The notes under the pieces were generated by a model. The model saw only the letters and a list, made by a program, of their open reading frames with translations, searched no databases and was not told the DNA's origin. Source: an uncultured bacterium (GTDB lineage: Bacteria > Bacillota_I > Bacilli_A > RF39 > UBA660). From it: DNA of 64,000 nt. The DNA lies in assembly GCA_947169285.1 (NCBI GenBank), contig CAMVPB010000004.1, forward strand, positions 1 to 64,000. Reading direction: 5' to 3'. The position numbers and the translations under genes are program-made. Shown piece by piece: positions 49,593-59,811 of the stretch (its first letter is position 1; each line of letters opens with the position of its first letter).

Positions 49593-50042
49593 ATTTGGTT
49601 CTGGAATTTGATCTACCCCAGATATAGGGTTTTGTAATTTTAAATCTTCTTTTATTTTTGTTGTAGAAATACCTTCAGTTCTATCTAAATATACCACTTC
49701 ACAATAATCCTTTAAATACTCAAATTTATCACTTCCAGCCCAATCTCCGCCCATTACTACTACATCAACTTCATATTTTTTTACATCGTCTATTTTTTGT
49801 TCCCAATTTTCTTCAGGGATAACTAAATCAACATATCTAACTGCTTCAAGCATTTTCTTTCTAGTTTCATAATTGTGATATGTTTGTTTACCCTTTAAAT
49901 TATTAAATTCTTCTGTTGATAATGCAACTATTAGATAATCTCCTAGCGCCTTAGCCCTTTGTAGTAATCTAATATGTCCATAATGTAATAAATCAAAAGT
50001 TCCATAAGTTAATATTCTTTTCATAAAATCTCCCACTTTCAA
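49575..50042 (-). CDS. tagD: Glycerol-3-phosphate cytidylyltransferase
   Basis: RILTYGTFDLLHYGHIRLLQRAKALGDYLIVALSTEEFN; probable start MKRILTYGTF. Confidence 0.94.
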   Translation of the reverse strand: MKVGDFMKRILTYGTFDLLHYGHIRLLQRAKALGDYLIVALSTEEFNNLKGKQTYHNYETRKKMLEAVRYVDLVIPEENWEQKIDDVKKYEVDVVVMGGDWAGSDKFEYLKDYCEVVYLDRTEGISTTKIKEDLKLQNPISGVDQIPEPNQKERK

Positions 50043-50135
50043 TTGGTCTTATATAAGTATAACAAAAATATATATTGTAAACAAGTTGAAAAGTTAAAAT
50101 ATATACTATTTTACATAATAAAATTGAATTTTACA

Positions 50136-50168
50136 ATTAGAAAAAGTGTTATTAAAATAACACTTCTT
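50136..50168 (-). terminator. Terminator of 50236 gene
   Basis: AAGTGTTATT/AATAACACTT hairpin with following TTTT on minus strand. Confidence 0.75.
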
Positions 50169-50235
50169 ATTTATTTCTTGCTTGAAGAAGATTTTTTATT
50201 TCCTGATTTCTTTTTTTGGTGCGCTTTTTTTATTG

Positions 50236-51081
50236 CTATTTCTTCGATACAGTTTTTTTCACTTTTTTGTTGCCTTCTAATCCTTTTTTTACTCCTTTAG
50301 TTATTTCTTTTGCCATTTCCCCATAAACAGGTGCTACATCTTCTACAACCTTCTTATAAGTTGGAGCTATTTCTTCAATAACTTTAGCCCCTGCTTTACC
50401 TACTGAAGGAGCCATTTTTTCTAATCCTTCTTGAGCTACAGGCATCATCTGTTGTGCACTAAATGCCATTATTTCTCTTCTTTTAGCAATTGAATAAACT
50501 GCAGCAGATATCATAAGAGATGAAAATATTACAAATCCACCTAATCCATAATACACATAAGTATTAGATAAATCAAATGATTTATCAAAATCGCTACTTG
50601 ATCTTACTAAATCGGTAATTAAGGAACAATATTTTGAAGTCACTTTATCATTTTTTGCTTCAAAGTGACAAGCAGATTCTCCACTGTATAAAACACTATT
50701 AATAGCTGATAATTGTTTGCTTTCAGATAATATACTTTTTTTAAGTTCTTCTATTTTATCCTGCCTTTCATAATAAGCGTCATCAAATCCTTCAAATTTT
50801 ACTCTTGATAATTTTTTTATTTCATCTTCAACCGGTTTAATTTTTTCTTCTATCTTTTCTTTTTCTGTATACAAGTTTTGTTCTTCTATTTCTAATTGAT
50901 TCATCAAATCATCTTTATAAGACTCTGAATATTTAGAGTTTATTTTATTACTTTTAATAACACCTAATGATATTAGTATTCCACCTAGTAATATACCTAT
51001 TATGAGTATTAATAATGCTGTAGTGGATATTTTCTTTTTTGTTAATTGATATTTTTCCTCATTTAATAATTCTTTTTTCAT
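50236..51081 (-). CDS. Membrane protein with two TMs and coiled coil, lysine-rich C-terminus
   Basis: 281 aa; TM near N-terminus and at about residue 180; family not recognised. Confidence 0.7.
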   Translation of the reverse strand: MKKELLNEEKYQLTKKKISTTALLILIIGILLGGILISLGVIKSNKINSKYSESYKDDLMNQLEIEEQNLYTEKEKIEEKIKPVEDEIKKLSRVKFEGFDDAYYERQDKIEELKKSILSESKQLSAINSVLYSGESACHFEAKNDKVTSKYCSLITDLVRSSSDFDKSFDLSNTYVYYGLGGFVIFSSLMISAAVYSIAKRREIMAFSAQQMMPVAQEGLEKMAPSVGKAGAKVIEEIAPTYKKVVEDVAPVYGEMAKEITKGVKKGLEGNKKVKKTVSKK

Positions 51082-51102
51082 TTTATCCTCCTTCTTAATA
51101 AA

Positions 51103-51179
51103 TGGTGTCCCCGACTGGAATCGAACCAGCGACCTATAGCTTAGGAGGCTATCGCTCTATCCTACTGAGCTACGAGGAC
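51103..51179 (-). tRNA. tRNA-Arg (anticodon CCT)
   Basis: GTCCTCGTAGCTCAGTAGGATAGAGCGATAGCCTCCTAAGCTATAGGTCGCTGGTTCGATTCCAGTCGGGGACACCA; cloverleaf, encoded CCA. Confidence 0.95.
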
Positions 51180-51219
51180 ACAACTACATTATAGCAAATT
51201 AAAAGGACTTATTGTAGTC

Positions 51220-51705
51220 CTAAATGAATTTAAATAAATTATTAAATATTTCTAAAGTAACTATTATAGCTAATGCCCCTGTATATTTAACTTGATATCT
51301 ACCAAATTCATAAACACTAACTATTTTATCTGCAATATTTACAACATGTGATTCCTTGTATTTAGGCATTTTGTTTGTAATTGGAAACATATGTGAAAGT
51401 ATTATATCTTTTTCCTTATCATTTATCTCAAAATATTTTAAAGCATTTTCATAAGCTTTTTCTGGGTGGATTTTAAATCTTTTAACATTTAAATTATCTA
51501 GTTCATCATTTAAGAAAAAATCATGCATTAAAGCCCCTCTAGTTGTTGAAATATAATCTAACTTAAAAAATCTAGAAATGTCATAGCTCATTTTAGCAAC
51601 TCTATTAATATGTTCTATTCTTGATGTGCCATGATGATTTTCTTTAGATAATTTTTTATATTTATTATTTTTTATAAATTCTTTATATATTTTTTTATAT
51701 TCCAT
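51220..51705 (-). CDS. HD-domain phosphohydrolase-like protein
   Basis: RIEHINRVAKMSYDISRFF...GALMHDFFLND, ILSHMFP. Confidence 0.85.
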   Translation of the reverse strand: MEYKKIYKEFIKNNKYKKLSKENHHGTSRIEHINRVAKMSYDISRFFKLDYISTTRGALMHDFFLNDELDNLNVKRFKIHPEKAYENALKYFEINDKEKDIILSHMFPITNKMPKYKESHVVNIADKIVSVYEFGRYQVKYTGALAIIVTLEIFNNLFKFI

Positions 51706-51771
51706 ATTTTCTCACTTCTTGCTCCAAACAAAAGCCTGATAATTATATCATATTTTTTATAAAAAGTAAAA

Positions 51772-52149
51772 TTATATCCATCTTGGTATATATAAATTAC
51801 GTGTATAAAATTCTAGATATTTATCATATGCTTCTACTATTTTTTTTGATATAAATTCAAAAACATTACTAATACCCACTTTTATTCTTAAAGTAGACAT
51901 TAAATTTGCTATCTCTTTTTTAAATTCACTATCTTCAAAATATTTATTAACTGCTTCAGTCAATTTTTTTAATAATTCTATTTGTTCTTTATTATTTATA
52001 TCTATACTAAAAGTATATTCCTGAAATATTTGAATTATTTTAGTCGAAACCATATCATTTTCCATAATTTCTTGTTCAATAATTTTATAATAATCAGGGC
52101 AGTACTTTAGTATTTCTAAATTTTTTACTACTGCCATAAACCCCCCCAT
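51772..52149 (-). CDS. Hypothetical protein
   Basis: 125-aa ORF overlapping the rseP end; true start may be MAVVKN. Confidence 0.55.
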   Translation of the reverse strand: MGGFMAVVKNLEILKYCPDYYKIIEQEIMENDMVSTKIIQIFQEYTFSIDINNKEQIELLKKLTEAVNKYFEDSEFKKEIANLMSTLRIKVGISNVFEFISKKIVEAYDKYLEFYTRNLYIPRWI

Positions 52150-53198
52150 TATAATAATCTTAGTATATCATTAAAAGTTACAAATATTGTTAATAGTATT
52201 AGAAGTCCAAAACCTATATAATTTAGTATTAATTCTAATTTAGGAAATTTTTTACCTGCGATTTTTTCAATTATTACAAGTAACACTCTTCCACCATCAA
52301 ATACTGGAATTGGAAGTAAATTAACTATTCCAACATTGACACTTAAGTATGCAATTAAATATATTATACTTTCAAGTCCTGTTGATTTAACTTGGTCAAT
52401 CACTGTAAATATTCCAACTGGTCCACTTAAATTTTTAACAGATACACTGCCTGTAAATAAATTTATAAGGACTACTGTAATTGATTTACACATTTCAGCA
52501 AAACCCGTAAATCCATATTTTAACGCTTTTATAAATCCACGAGTTTTCGGTGATGACCCTATACCGATACCGTATGAATTAACTTCTTTGCCATCTTCAT
52601 CTATTACTTTATTTGGAATAATAGTTATATTTTTATTATTGTTATCTCTTTCTATTATGAAATCATAACTATCTAATGCTTTCTTAACAGATATTTCAAG
52701 TAGCACATCATCCCAAGAAGACATTTTAATGCCATTGATTTCTCTAATTATATCTCCTTCTTTAAGGCCTGCAGTTTCTGCTGCTCCTCCTTCAACAATT
52801 TGACCAACTACCGGTGTATTATTAGGAACGCCATAAATAAGTCCGTTTATAAATAATGCTACTATACATAAGACAAAATTCATTATTATTCCCATTAATA
52901 AAACTAATAGTCTAACAAAAAAATTCTTATTTTCAAGTATTTGATCTTTTCTTAATTTTTTCCCTTCTATTTCTTCACTAGCCATTGCAACATATCCACC
53001 TATTGGGAATAATCTAATTGAATATGTAGTTCCGCCTTTATCTTTTTTACTTTTCCAAATAGCAGGTCCCATACCAAGAGCAAATTCTTCCACATAAACT
53101 CCAGCTTTTTTAGCTGAAATAAAATGTCCAAACTCGTGTATTGATATTATAAGTCCTAAAATAAATATTAATATTAATAATGTTATTATAAAATTCAT
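52149..53198 (-). CDS. rseP: RIP metalloprotease RseP/RasP
   Basis: SIHEFGHFISAKKAGVYVEEFALGMGP, PDZ, LLPIPVFDGGRVL. Confidence 0.96.
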   Translation of the reverse strand: MNFIITLLILIFILGLIISIHEFGHFISAKKAGVYVEEFALGMGPAIWKSKKDKGGTTYSIRLFPIGGYVAMASEEIEGKKLRKDQILENKNFFVRLLVLLMGIIMNFVLCIVALFINGLIYGVPNNTPVVGQIVEGGAAETAGLKEGDIIREINGIKMSSWDDVLLEISVKKALDSYDFIIERDNNNKNITIIPNKVIDEDGKEVNSYGIGIGSSPKTRGFIKALKYGFTGFAEMCKSITVVLINLFTGSVSVKNLSGPVGIFTVIDQVKSTGLESIIYLIAYLSVNVGIVNLLPIPVFDGGRVLLVIIEKIAGKKFPKLELILNYIGFGLLILLTIFVTFNDILRLL

Positions 53199-53206
53199 AT
53201 ATCCTC

Positions 53207-54007
53207 CTACAAAAAGTTAACAATTATATACGCAGCGAGTAAAACGAATAAAAAACTATCTATCCTATCCATTACTCCACCATGTCCTGGCATTATCTTA
53301 CCATAATCTTTTATTTTAAAATATCTTTTTATCGCGCTAAATACTAAATCTCCTAAAGTCGAAACAATTGATAAGCCTGCTATTAATAAAATTACTAATA
53401 ATATATTTCCATTATAATTAAATATTGTTATGTATGTTGGAACACATATTACCAAAGAAAATACTAATCCTCCTATAAAACCTTCAACTGTTTTGTTCGG
53501 AGAAATATCAGGACAAAATTTATGTTTTCCAATTAAAGAACCAGTTATTAAAGCAAATGTATCTGATACTATTGTAATAAGTAAAATCATAATTAAATAA
53601 TAAATATTATATTCTCTAATAGACATAAGAAGTCCAAAACCAATTACTAAAAACAAGTTACAAAATAATAAGTAAGAAACATCAATTATATTGTATTTTT
53701 TATCATCACTATATAAGATTAAACCTATTAACAAAGTTAAAGTATATAGCATTATATATTTTAAAGATAATGTAATTGAAAATGAATTATTATTAAAGTT
53801 TTCTAATAATGCAAATATGAAACTATAAATAGATATAAATTTCATAAACAATGGTATCTTTTTATTATTTTCATATGCTTTTAATAATTCATATAATCCA
53901 ATTAATCCTAACGCTATTACTCCTGCTTTGTAAAGATTCCCACCAATTAAAACAATTGGTATTATTAATGCACTAGCAATTATTGCACTTATTACTCTTT
54001 GTTTCAT
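53207..54007 (-). CDS. cdsA: Phosphatidate cytidylyltransferase
   Basis: SDTFALITGSLIGKHKFCPDISPNKTVEGFIGG...GDLVFSAIKRYFKIKDYGKIMPGHGGVMDRIDS. Confidence 0.96.
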   Translation of the reverse strand: MKQRVISAIIASALIIPIVLIGGNLYKAGVIALGLIGLYELLKAYENNKKIPLFMKFISIYSFIFALLENFNNNSFSITLSLKYIMLYTLTLLIGLILYSDDKKYNIIDVSYLLFCNLFLVIGFGLLMSIREYNIYYLIMILLITIVSDTFALITGSLIGKHKFCPDISPNKTVEGFIGGLVFSLVICVPTYITIFNYNGNILLVILLIAGLSIVSTLGDLVFSAIKRYFKIKDYGKIMPGHGGVMDRIDSFLFVLLAAYIIVNFL

Positions 54008-54062
54008 TTAATCACTACCCTCATATAAAATTATATCACAATATTTTAATATTTAATACTTT

Positions 54063-56969
54063 TTATAAAATATTAATATTATTTATAACTAACTGATATT
54101 CATTTAACCTTTTTTCTACTTTACAGAATAAATCAACAACTTGTAGTTTTTTTAATTTATCAGATATTTTTTTGTAATATGAAGGAAATATTACACCTTC
54201 AATATTACCATATTCATCAGACAATTTTAAGAACGCCATGGGTTCTCCGTTTTTAGTTTTGATTTCTTTAATATTTTCAAGCAATAAAACTATATGTATA
54301 TTTTTATCAAAATAATTGTTAATATTTTGAGTGTTAATACTATTATCTCTTTTATATTTTGTTACTGGATGATTAGTAAGGTAAAAACCAATTAACTCTT
54401 TTTCACTTTCTAAAAGATAGTTATCATCATATTCTTCATAATTAACTATCTCAGGGAGTATTGAATAGCTTTCTCCAACTTGATATTTAACTTCAGCATA
54501 GTTAATTATAGCTTCAAGATTTTCAATTAGTGTTTTTTTATTAATTTTAAAATTATCAAAAGCACCATTTAATATTAATGATACTATAACTTTTCTATTT
54601 ACTATTTTAGAATAACATCTTGATACAAAATCTATAAAATCTTTAAATTCTTTCTTTTTTCTTTCTTTTAATATCTCACTCACTACATTTAAACTTATTC
54701 CTTTTATAACATTTAAAGGAAGAATTATTTCACTTTTAAATTTATAATACTTATTAGAACTTAAATTAATATCAACATTTTTAAATCTTAAACCTAACAA
54801 TCTGGATTCATCAATATATTCTTTTGTTTTTAATTCTCTACCTATTTCTTTATTTAAAAGATTCATCATGAATATGTGGGGATAATTAGCTTTTAAATAA
54901 CCCATTTGATAAGCAACAAAAGCATAAGCAACTGAATGTGATTTATTAAATCCGTAATTAGCAAATTTCATTATCATGTTATAAACATTATTTATTGTTG
55001 TTTCATTATATCCTAATTTTTTACTCCTATTTATAAAGTTTTCTTTTTCTTTTATAAGAATACTTTCATCTTTATTTTTAATCGCGGATCTTATAATATC
55101 TGCTTCAGCATAAGAGTATCCTCCCATAACTTTAAGTATTTCTAAAAGCTGCTCCTGATACACCATAATACCTAATGTTTCTTTAAGTATTGGTTCTAAT
55201 TCTTTTGCTGGATAAGTAATTTCCTCTTCTCCATTTTTTCTTTTTAAAAATGTAGGTATCATTTTAATAGGACCTGGTCTAAACATTGCAATAGATACAA
55301 CTAAATCACTAAATGAATTAACATTCATCTTTTTAATTAAATTTCTCATACCAGAACTTTCATATTGAAATATTCCGGTGGTATCACCTTTTCTAAATAA
55401 TTCAAGTGTCTTTTTATCATCAAGTGATATGTTATTAAGGTTTAATTTATTTCCGGTTTCAACACTAATTTCTTCAAGCACTTCTTCAATAATTGATAAA
55501 TTTCTAATGCTAAGAAGATCTATTTTTAAAATACCTAAATGTTCAATATAATGTTTATCATACCCGACTATAATATTATCTCCACTTTTAAATAATGGTA
55601 CTTTATTAGTAAGTTTTTCACTATCTATTACAACACCAGCAGCATGTATACTAGGATGTTTCTTTAATCCTTCTAAGACTTTTGATATTTCTAATAATTT
55701 AATATATTCTTTATTAAATTTAATTAAGTCTTTATATTTATTTTTACTTTCTAAAGATTCTAAAGACTCATTATCGTTAAGCAAATTTATTAATGTATCT
55801 AATTTATTAGTATTAATGTCTAAGACTTTGCCTACGTCTCTTAAAACTTGTTTAGGAAGTAAAGTTGAAAAAGTTATAATATTGCCAACCTTATCAATTC
55901 CATATTTTTCTTTAACATATTCAATTACTTTTTCTCTTTTAGTATCACTTATATCTATATCTATATCAGGCATAGATACTCTTGCTGGATTTAAAAATCT
56001 TTCAAATAACAAATTATATTTTAATGGATCTATATCTATAATACCCAAACTATAACTTACTAAACTACTAACTGCACTCCCTCTTCCAGGACCCACGTAT
56101 ATATTATTCTTTTTAGCATATAAAACTATATCATAAACTATTAAAAAATAATCTACAAAACCAGTACTTTCTATTACTGAAAGTTCATAATCAAGTCTTT
56201 CTTTATATTTAGAATTAATTTTATTATTTAATCTTTTACTTAATCCTTTATAACATAATTCTTTTAAAAACAACAAAGAATTATCTGTATATTTTGGTAA
56301 GTTAAATTCAAACCTAGGCATTTCTATATTTATTAATTTACTAAATATAATATTAGTATCTTTATCAAAATCATTTATATTTAAATTTATACAATTATTA
56401 TTAAATTTGTAATTTATATTATCATTTAAAGTTTTAGAATCTTTAAGCATATATAAATAATTTAAATATTTATAATCAGATTCATTAAAACATAATACTT
56501 CATTCATGTATATAACATTATTAGTAATGACTTTTATCTCATTTAATTCTGATTCACTACTATATCTAATATACACAAGATTATAAATATTTTTAAAATA
56601 TTCATAATCTTCTTTAAAACATACACATATTAAATTGTTTTTATATTTAGTTAATATATCAATATTTAACTCATTAATATTTTTTTCACTAACTATTTTA
56701 CATAAATTTTGATAACCATTAAAGTTTTTAGCATATAGCAATACTCTTTTATTATCTATAGTAATATCTATACCAACTATTGGCTTTATGTTATTTTTTA
56801 TACATGATTCATAAAATTCCATAAATGAGAATAAATTTGAATCAGTAACACCAAGAGTGCTTATATTATTTTTTTTAGCATAAGAAATTAAGTCTTTTAT
56901 TTTTATAAGACTTGTTAAAAGCTCATAATCTGTTTTAATATTTAATAAAATATTATCCATAAAATTCAC
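54063..56969 (-). CDS. dnaE: DNA polymerase III subunit alpha (DnaE type)
   Basis: PHP domain, VGPGRGSAVSSLVSYSLGI, MPDIDIDISD, MFRPGPIKMIPTFLKRK, C-terminal OB fold. Confidence 0.96.
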   Translation of the reverse strand: MNFMDNILLNIKTDYELLTSLIKIKDLISYAKKNNISTLGVTDSNLFSFMEFYESCIKNNIKPIVGIDITIDNKRVLLYAKNFNGYQNLCKIVSEKNINELNIDILTKYKNNLICVCFKEDYEYFKNIYNLVYIRYSSESELNEIKVITNNVIYMNEVLCFNESDYKYLNYLYMLKDSKTLNDNINYKFNNNCINLNINDFDKDTNIIFSKLINIEMPRFEFNLPKYTDNSLLFLKELCYKGLSKRLNNKINSKYKERLDYELSVIESTGFVDYFLIVYDIVLYAKKNNIYVGPGRGSAVSSLVSYSLGIIDIDPLKYNLLFERFLNPARVSMPDIDIDISDTKREKVIEYVKEKYGIDKVGNIITFSTLLPKQVLRDVGKVLDINTNKLDTLINLLNDNESLESLESKNKYKDLIKFNKEYIKLLEISKVLEGLKKHPSIHAAGVVIDSEKLTNKVPLFKSGDNIIVGYDKHYIEHLGILKIDLLSIRNLSIIEEVLEEISVETGNKLNLNNISLDDKKTLELFRKGDTTGIFQYESSGMRNLIKKMNVNSFSDLVVSIAMFRPGPIKMIPTFLKRKNGEEEITYPAKELEPILKETLGIMVYQEQLLEILKVMGGYSYAEADIIRSAIKNKDESILIKEKENFINRSKKLGYNETTINNVYNMIMKFANYGFNKSHSVAYAFVAYQMGYLKANYPHIFMMNLLNKEIGRELKTKEYIDESRLLGLRFKNVDINLSSNKYYKFKSEIILPLNVIKGISLNVVSEILKERKKKEFKDFIDFVSRCYSKIVNRKVIVSLILNGAFDNFKINKKTLIENLEAIINYAEVKYQVGESYSILPEIVNYEEYDDNYLLESEKELIGFYLTNHPVTKYKRDNSINTQNINNYFDKNIHIVLLLENIKEIKTKNGEPMAFLKLSDEYGNIEGVIFPSYYKKISDKLKKLQVVDLFCKVEKRLNEYQLVINNINIL

Positions 56970-57056
56970 TCTTTCTTAAATTTTATTATAACATTTATTT
57001 GACTTATTAGTAAATATGTGTTAAATTATTAAAGAGTTTTGAAGGAGGAAATAAAA

Positions 57057-57230
57057 ATGGCAAAGAATGTATCAAAGAAAAATAATATGAGTGGAAATAA
57101 CAGACCTTTTTCATTAAAAGCTACTAAAATGGTTCAAAAAGTTAATTTACAAACAGTAAAAGTTGATGGAAAAAAAGTTAGACTTTCAACATCAGAAATA
57201 AGAAACATGAAAAAATCAAAAGCTGCTTAA
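57057..57230 (+). CDS. rpmB: 50S ribosomal protein L28, cysteine-free
   Basis: MAKNVSKKNNMSGNNRPFSLKATKMVQKVNLQTVKVDGKKVRLSTSEIR; GGAGG RBS; start refined from 57039. Confidence 0.9.
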   Translation: MAKNVSKKNNMSGNNRPFSLKATKMVQKVNLQTVKVDGKKVRLSTSEIRNMKKSKAA

Positions 57231-57243
57231 TTAGCAGCTTTTT
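57218..57243. terminator. Bidirectional terminator embedded in the overlapping 3' ends of rpmB and eno
   Basis: AAAAGCTGCTTAATTAGCAGCTTTTT. Confidence 0.85.
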
Positions 57244-58477
57244 CTTTTTCTAAATCTTCTTCTATTTCTAATAATTTATTATATTTGCAAATTCTTTCTC
57301 CCCTTGTAATAGAACCCGATTTAATAAATGGCATATTGAGTGCAACTACACATTCAGCAATAAATGTATCAGTAGTTTCTCCACTTCTATGAGATAAAAT
57401 AGTTATATAATTATGTTTTTTAGCAAGCACTATAGTTTCTAGCATTTCATAAAATGTACCAATTTGATTTGGTTTAATAAGTATTGCATTACATAATCCT
57501 TCTTCTATACCTTTTTCTAATAACTTTTTATTAGTAACAAATAAATCATCACCAACTATACTTATTTTTTTACCTAATGTTTCAGTTATCATTTTAAATC
57601 CTTCATAATCATTTTCACCAAAAGGATCCTCAATACTTATAATTGGATACTTTTTTAAAATATCAATATAATAATCAAGTAGTTCTTCTCTAGTTAAGTT
57701 TTTATTATCTATCTTATAAACATCTTTTGATTCATTATAAAATGAAGTTGCAGCTACATCTAATGCTAAGAAAACATCCTTACCAGGGTTATAGCCGGAT
57801 TTGTCAATTGCTTCAATTAATAAATCAAGAGCCTCAGCATTACTTTTAAGATCTGGAGCAAATCCTCCTTCATCTCCTATATTAGTGCTTAATCCCTTTT
57901 CTTTTAATATATTTTTTAACGTATGAAATATTTCACTTACACATCTAAGTGATTTTTTAAATGTTGGAAACTTTGGAACCAGCATAAATTCTTGAATATC
58001 TAAATTATTTGAAGCATGCATACCACCATTCAAAATATTAAACATACCATAAGGTAATTTTTTTTCGTTTTTATTTAAATAATTATAAAGTGTTTCATTA
58101 TGTTCGTTAGCAGAAGCTTTTAAACAAGCAACACTTACAGAAAGAATGGCATTAGCTCCTAAATTAGATTTATTATCAGTTCCATCTAATTCTATTAATA
58201 ATTCATCTATCTTTTTTTGTGATGATACTTCTTCTCCTATTAATGCTTCCCTTATAATTGTATTAACATTATCAATAGCCTTTAAAACACCTTTACCATG
58301 GAATCTTGATTCATCTCCATCCCTAAGTTCTAATGCTTCTCTTGTTCCAGTTGAAGCTCCAGAAGGTACTGAAAATATCCCCTTTGCTCCACTTTCAGTA
58401 ATAACTTTTGTCTCAACTGTTGGATTTCCTCTAGAATCTAATATCTCTCTAGCAACTATTTCTTTTATTTTACTCAT
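57227..58477 (-). CDS. eno: Enolase
   Basis: AREILDSRGNPTVE, GDEGGFAPDL, GDDLFVTN, SHRSGETTDTFIA. Confidence 0.98.
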   Translation of the reverse strand: MSKIKEIVAREILDSRGNPTVETKVITESGAKGIFSVPSGASTGTREALELRDGDESRFHGKGVLKAIDNVNTIIREALIGEEVSSQKKIDELLIELDGTDNKSNLGANAILSVSVACLKASANEHNETLYNYLNKNEKKLPYGMFNILNGGMHASNNLDIQEFMLVPKFPTFKKSLRCVSEIFHTLKNILKEKGLSTNIGDEGGFAPDLKSNAEALDLLIEAIDKSGYNPGKDVFLALDVAATSFYNESKDVYKIDNKNLTREELLDYYIDILKKYPIISIEDPFGENDYEGFKMITETLGKKISIVGDDLFVTNKKLLEKGIEEGLCNAILIKPNQIGTFYEMLETIVLAKKHNYITILSHRSGETTDTFIAECVVALNMPFIKSGSITRGERICKYNKLLEIEEDLEKEKAAN

Positions 58478-58572
58478 ATAACCACCTATTCTAATATGAT
58501 TATACTACTATTTTTCTTTATTTTCTACTAATAATGTGATATAATATATAACCGATTTGAAAGGAGTATATT

Positions 58573-59811
58573 ATGATAATTAAAGAAATAAATAAAGATA
58601 TATTTGATAAATTTGCATTGACACACATTCAAGGCAGTTATTTTCAAACATCAAATTATTCTATTTTAATGAATAATTATAAATATAATGTTATGTATAT
58701 TGGCATATATAAAGAAAACTTTTTAATTGGTGCTTCTTTAATTTTATATAAATCTATTGCTCCTTTAATTAAATATGGTTATGCACCAAGAGGATTCATA
58801 CTAGATTATTTAAATAATGAATATCTAGAAGAAACAACTCAAAAAATAAAAGAATTTTTTGCTAAAAAGAATTTTGCTTTTGTTAAAATTAATCCAGAAT
58901 TAATTTATTCAAAAATAGATACTAAAAACAAAAAAAAGGAAGTTATTCCTGAAAGTAAGAAACTTATAACACATATGAGAGAACTTGGATATCAAAAATT
59001 AAGAAACAATCTATATTTTGAGGCTATGCTTCCTAAGTATAATGCAATCATTAATTTAAAGAAATTTAATAAAAACAATGTTAATAATAAATGTTATATA
59101 AAATCACATTCTATTATTAATAAATCATTAAAACTTAAAAAAGGATCATTAAAAGATATTAAATTATTTTATGAATTTATTAAAGAAAAATCTAACAAAA
59201 CTCTTAATTATTATGAGGATTTCTATAAAGTATTTAATAAAAATGATATGATTGATTTATTATTAATTGAAATTGATTATTATAAATACCTAGAGATTTT
59301 TAAAAACAAATTAGAAAAAATGAATTATGAAAGAGATATAATTAATAAAGATTTTTTAAAGAATCCTTTTAATAATGAAATATATTTAAAAAAAGCTGAC
59401 TATGATAAAAAAATTATAAGTTTAGAAAAATCTATTAGCATAATAAATAAAAAGCTAAAACAAGAAATTAAAAAAGAAATTATTGGTGGTATTCTAACAA
59501 TTAAACAAAATAATAAAGTTAGTTTAATTATTAGTGGAATAAATAAAGATTTTTCTACATTAAATTATAAGTATTTTACGTATTATAAATCTTTAAACTA
59601 TTATAAACGCCTTGGATATTCATTTTTTGATTTAAATGGTATATCAGGTAATTTTACAGAAAAAAATCCTTATAAAGGACTTAATAATTTTAAATTAAGT
59701 TTTAACCCTGATGTATATGAATATATTGGGGAATTTGATTTAATCGTAAATGAAACTTATTATAATATTTTATGGGATAGTGGAAAGCTAAGAAGAGAAT
59801 TCATACATTAA
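58573..59811 (+). CDS. FemAB/FemX-like peptidoglycan bridge aminoacyltransferase
   Basis: GSYFQTSNYSILM, KYGYAPRGFILDY, long coiled-coil insert, FDLNGISGNF...GLNNFKLSFNPDV. Confidence 0.9.
   Translation: MIIKEINKDIFDKFALTHIQGSYFQTSNYSILMNNYKYNVMYIGIYKENFLIGASLILYKSIAPLIKYGYAPRGFILDYLNNEYLEETTQKIKEFFAKKNFAFVKINPELIYSKIDTKNKKKEVIPESKKLITHMRELGYQKLRNNLYFEAMLPKYNAIINLKKFNKNNVNNKCYIKSHSIINKSLKLKKGSLKDIKLFYEFIKEKSNKTLNYYEDFYKVFNKNDMIDLLLIEIDYYKYLEIFKNKLEKMNYERDIINKDFLKNPFNNEIYLKKADYDKKIISLEKSISIINKKLKQEIKKEIIGGILTIKQNNKVSLIISGINKDFSTLNYKYFTYYKSLNYYKRLGYSFFDLNGISGNFTEKNPYKGLNNFKLSFNPDVYEYIGEFDLIVNETYYNILWDSGKLRREFIH

Noticed and set aside
50236-50280. Classical programmed -1 frameshift site at the A7 run
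   Set aside because: The zero-frame context is G-AAA-AAA, not a standard X-XXY-YYZ heptamer, and no downstream pseudoknot was evident; kept only as a possible indel or slippage.
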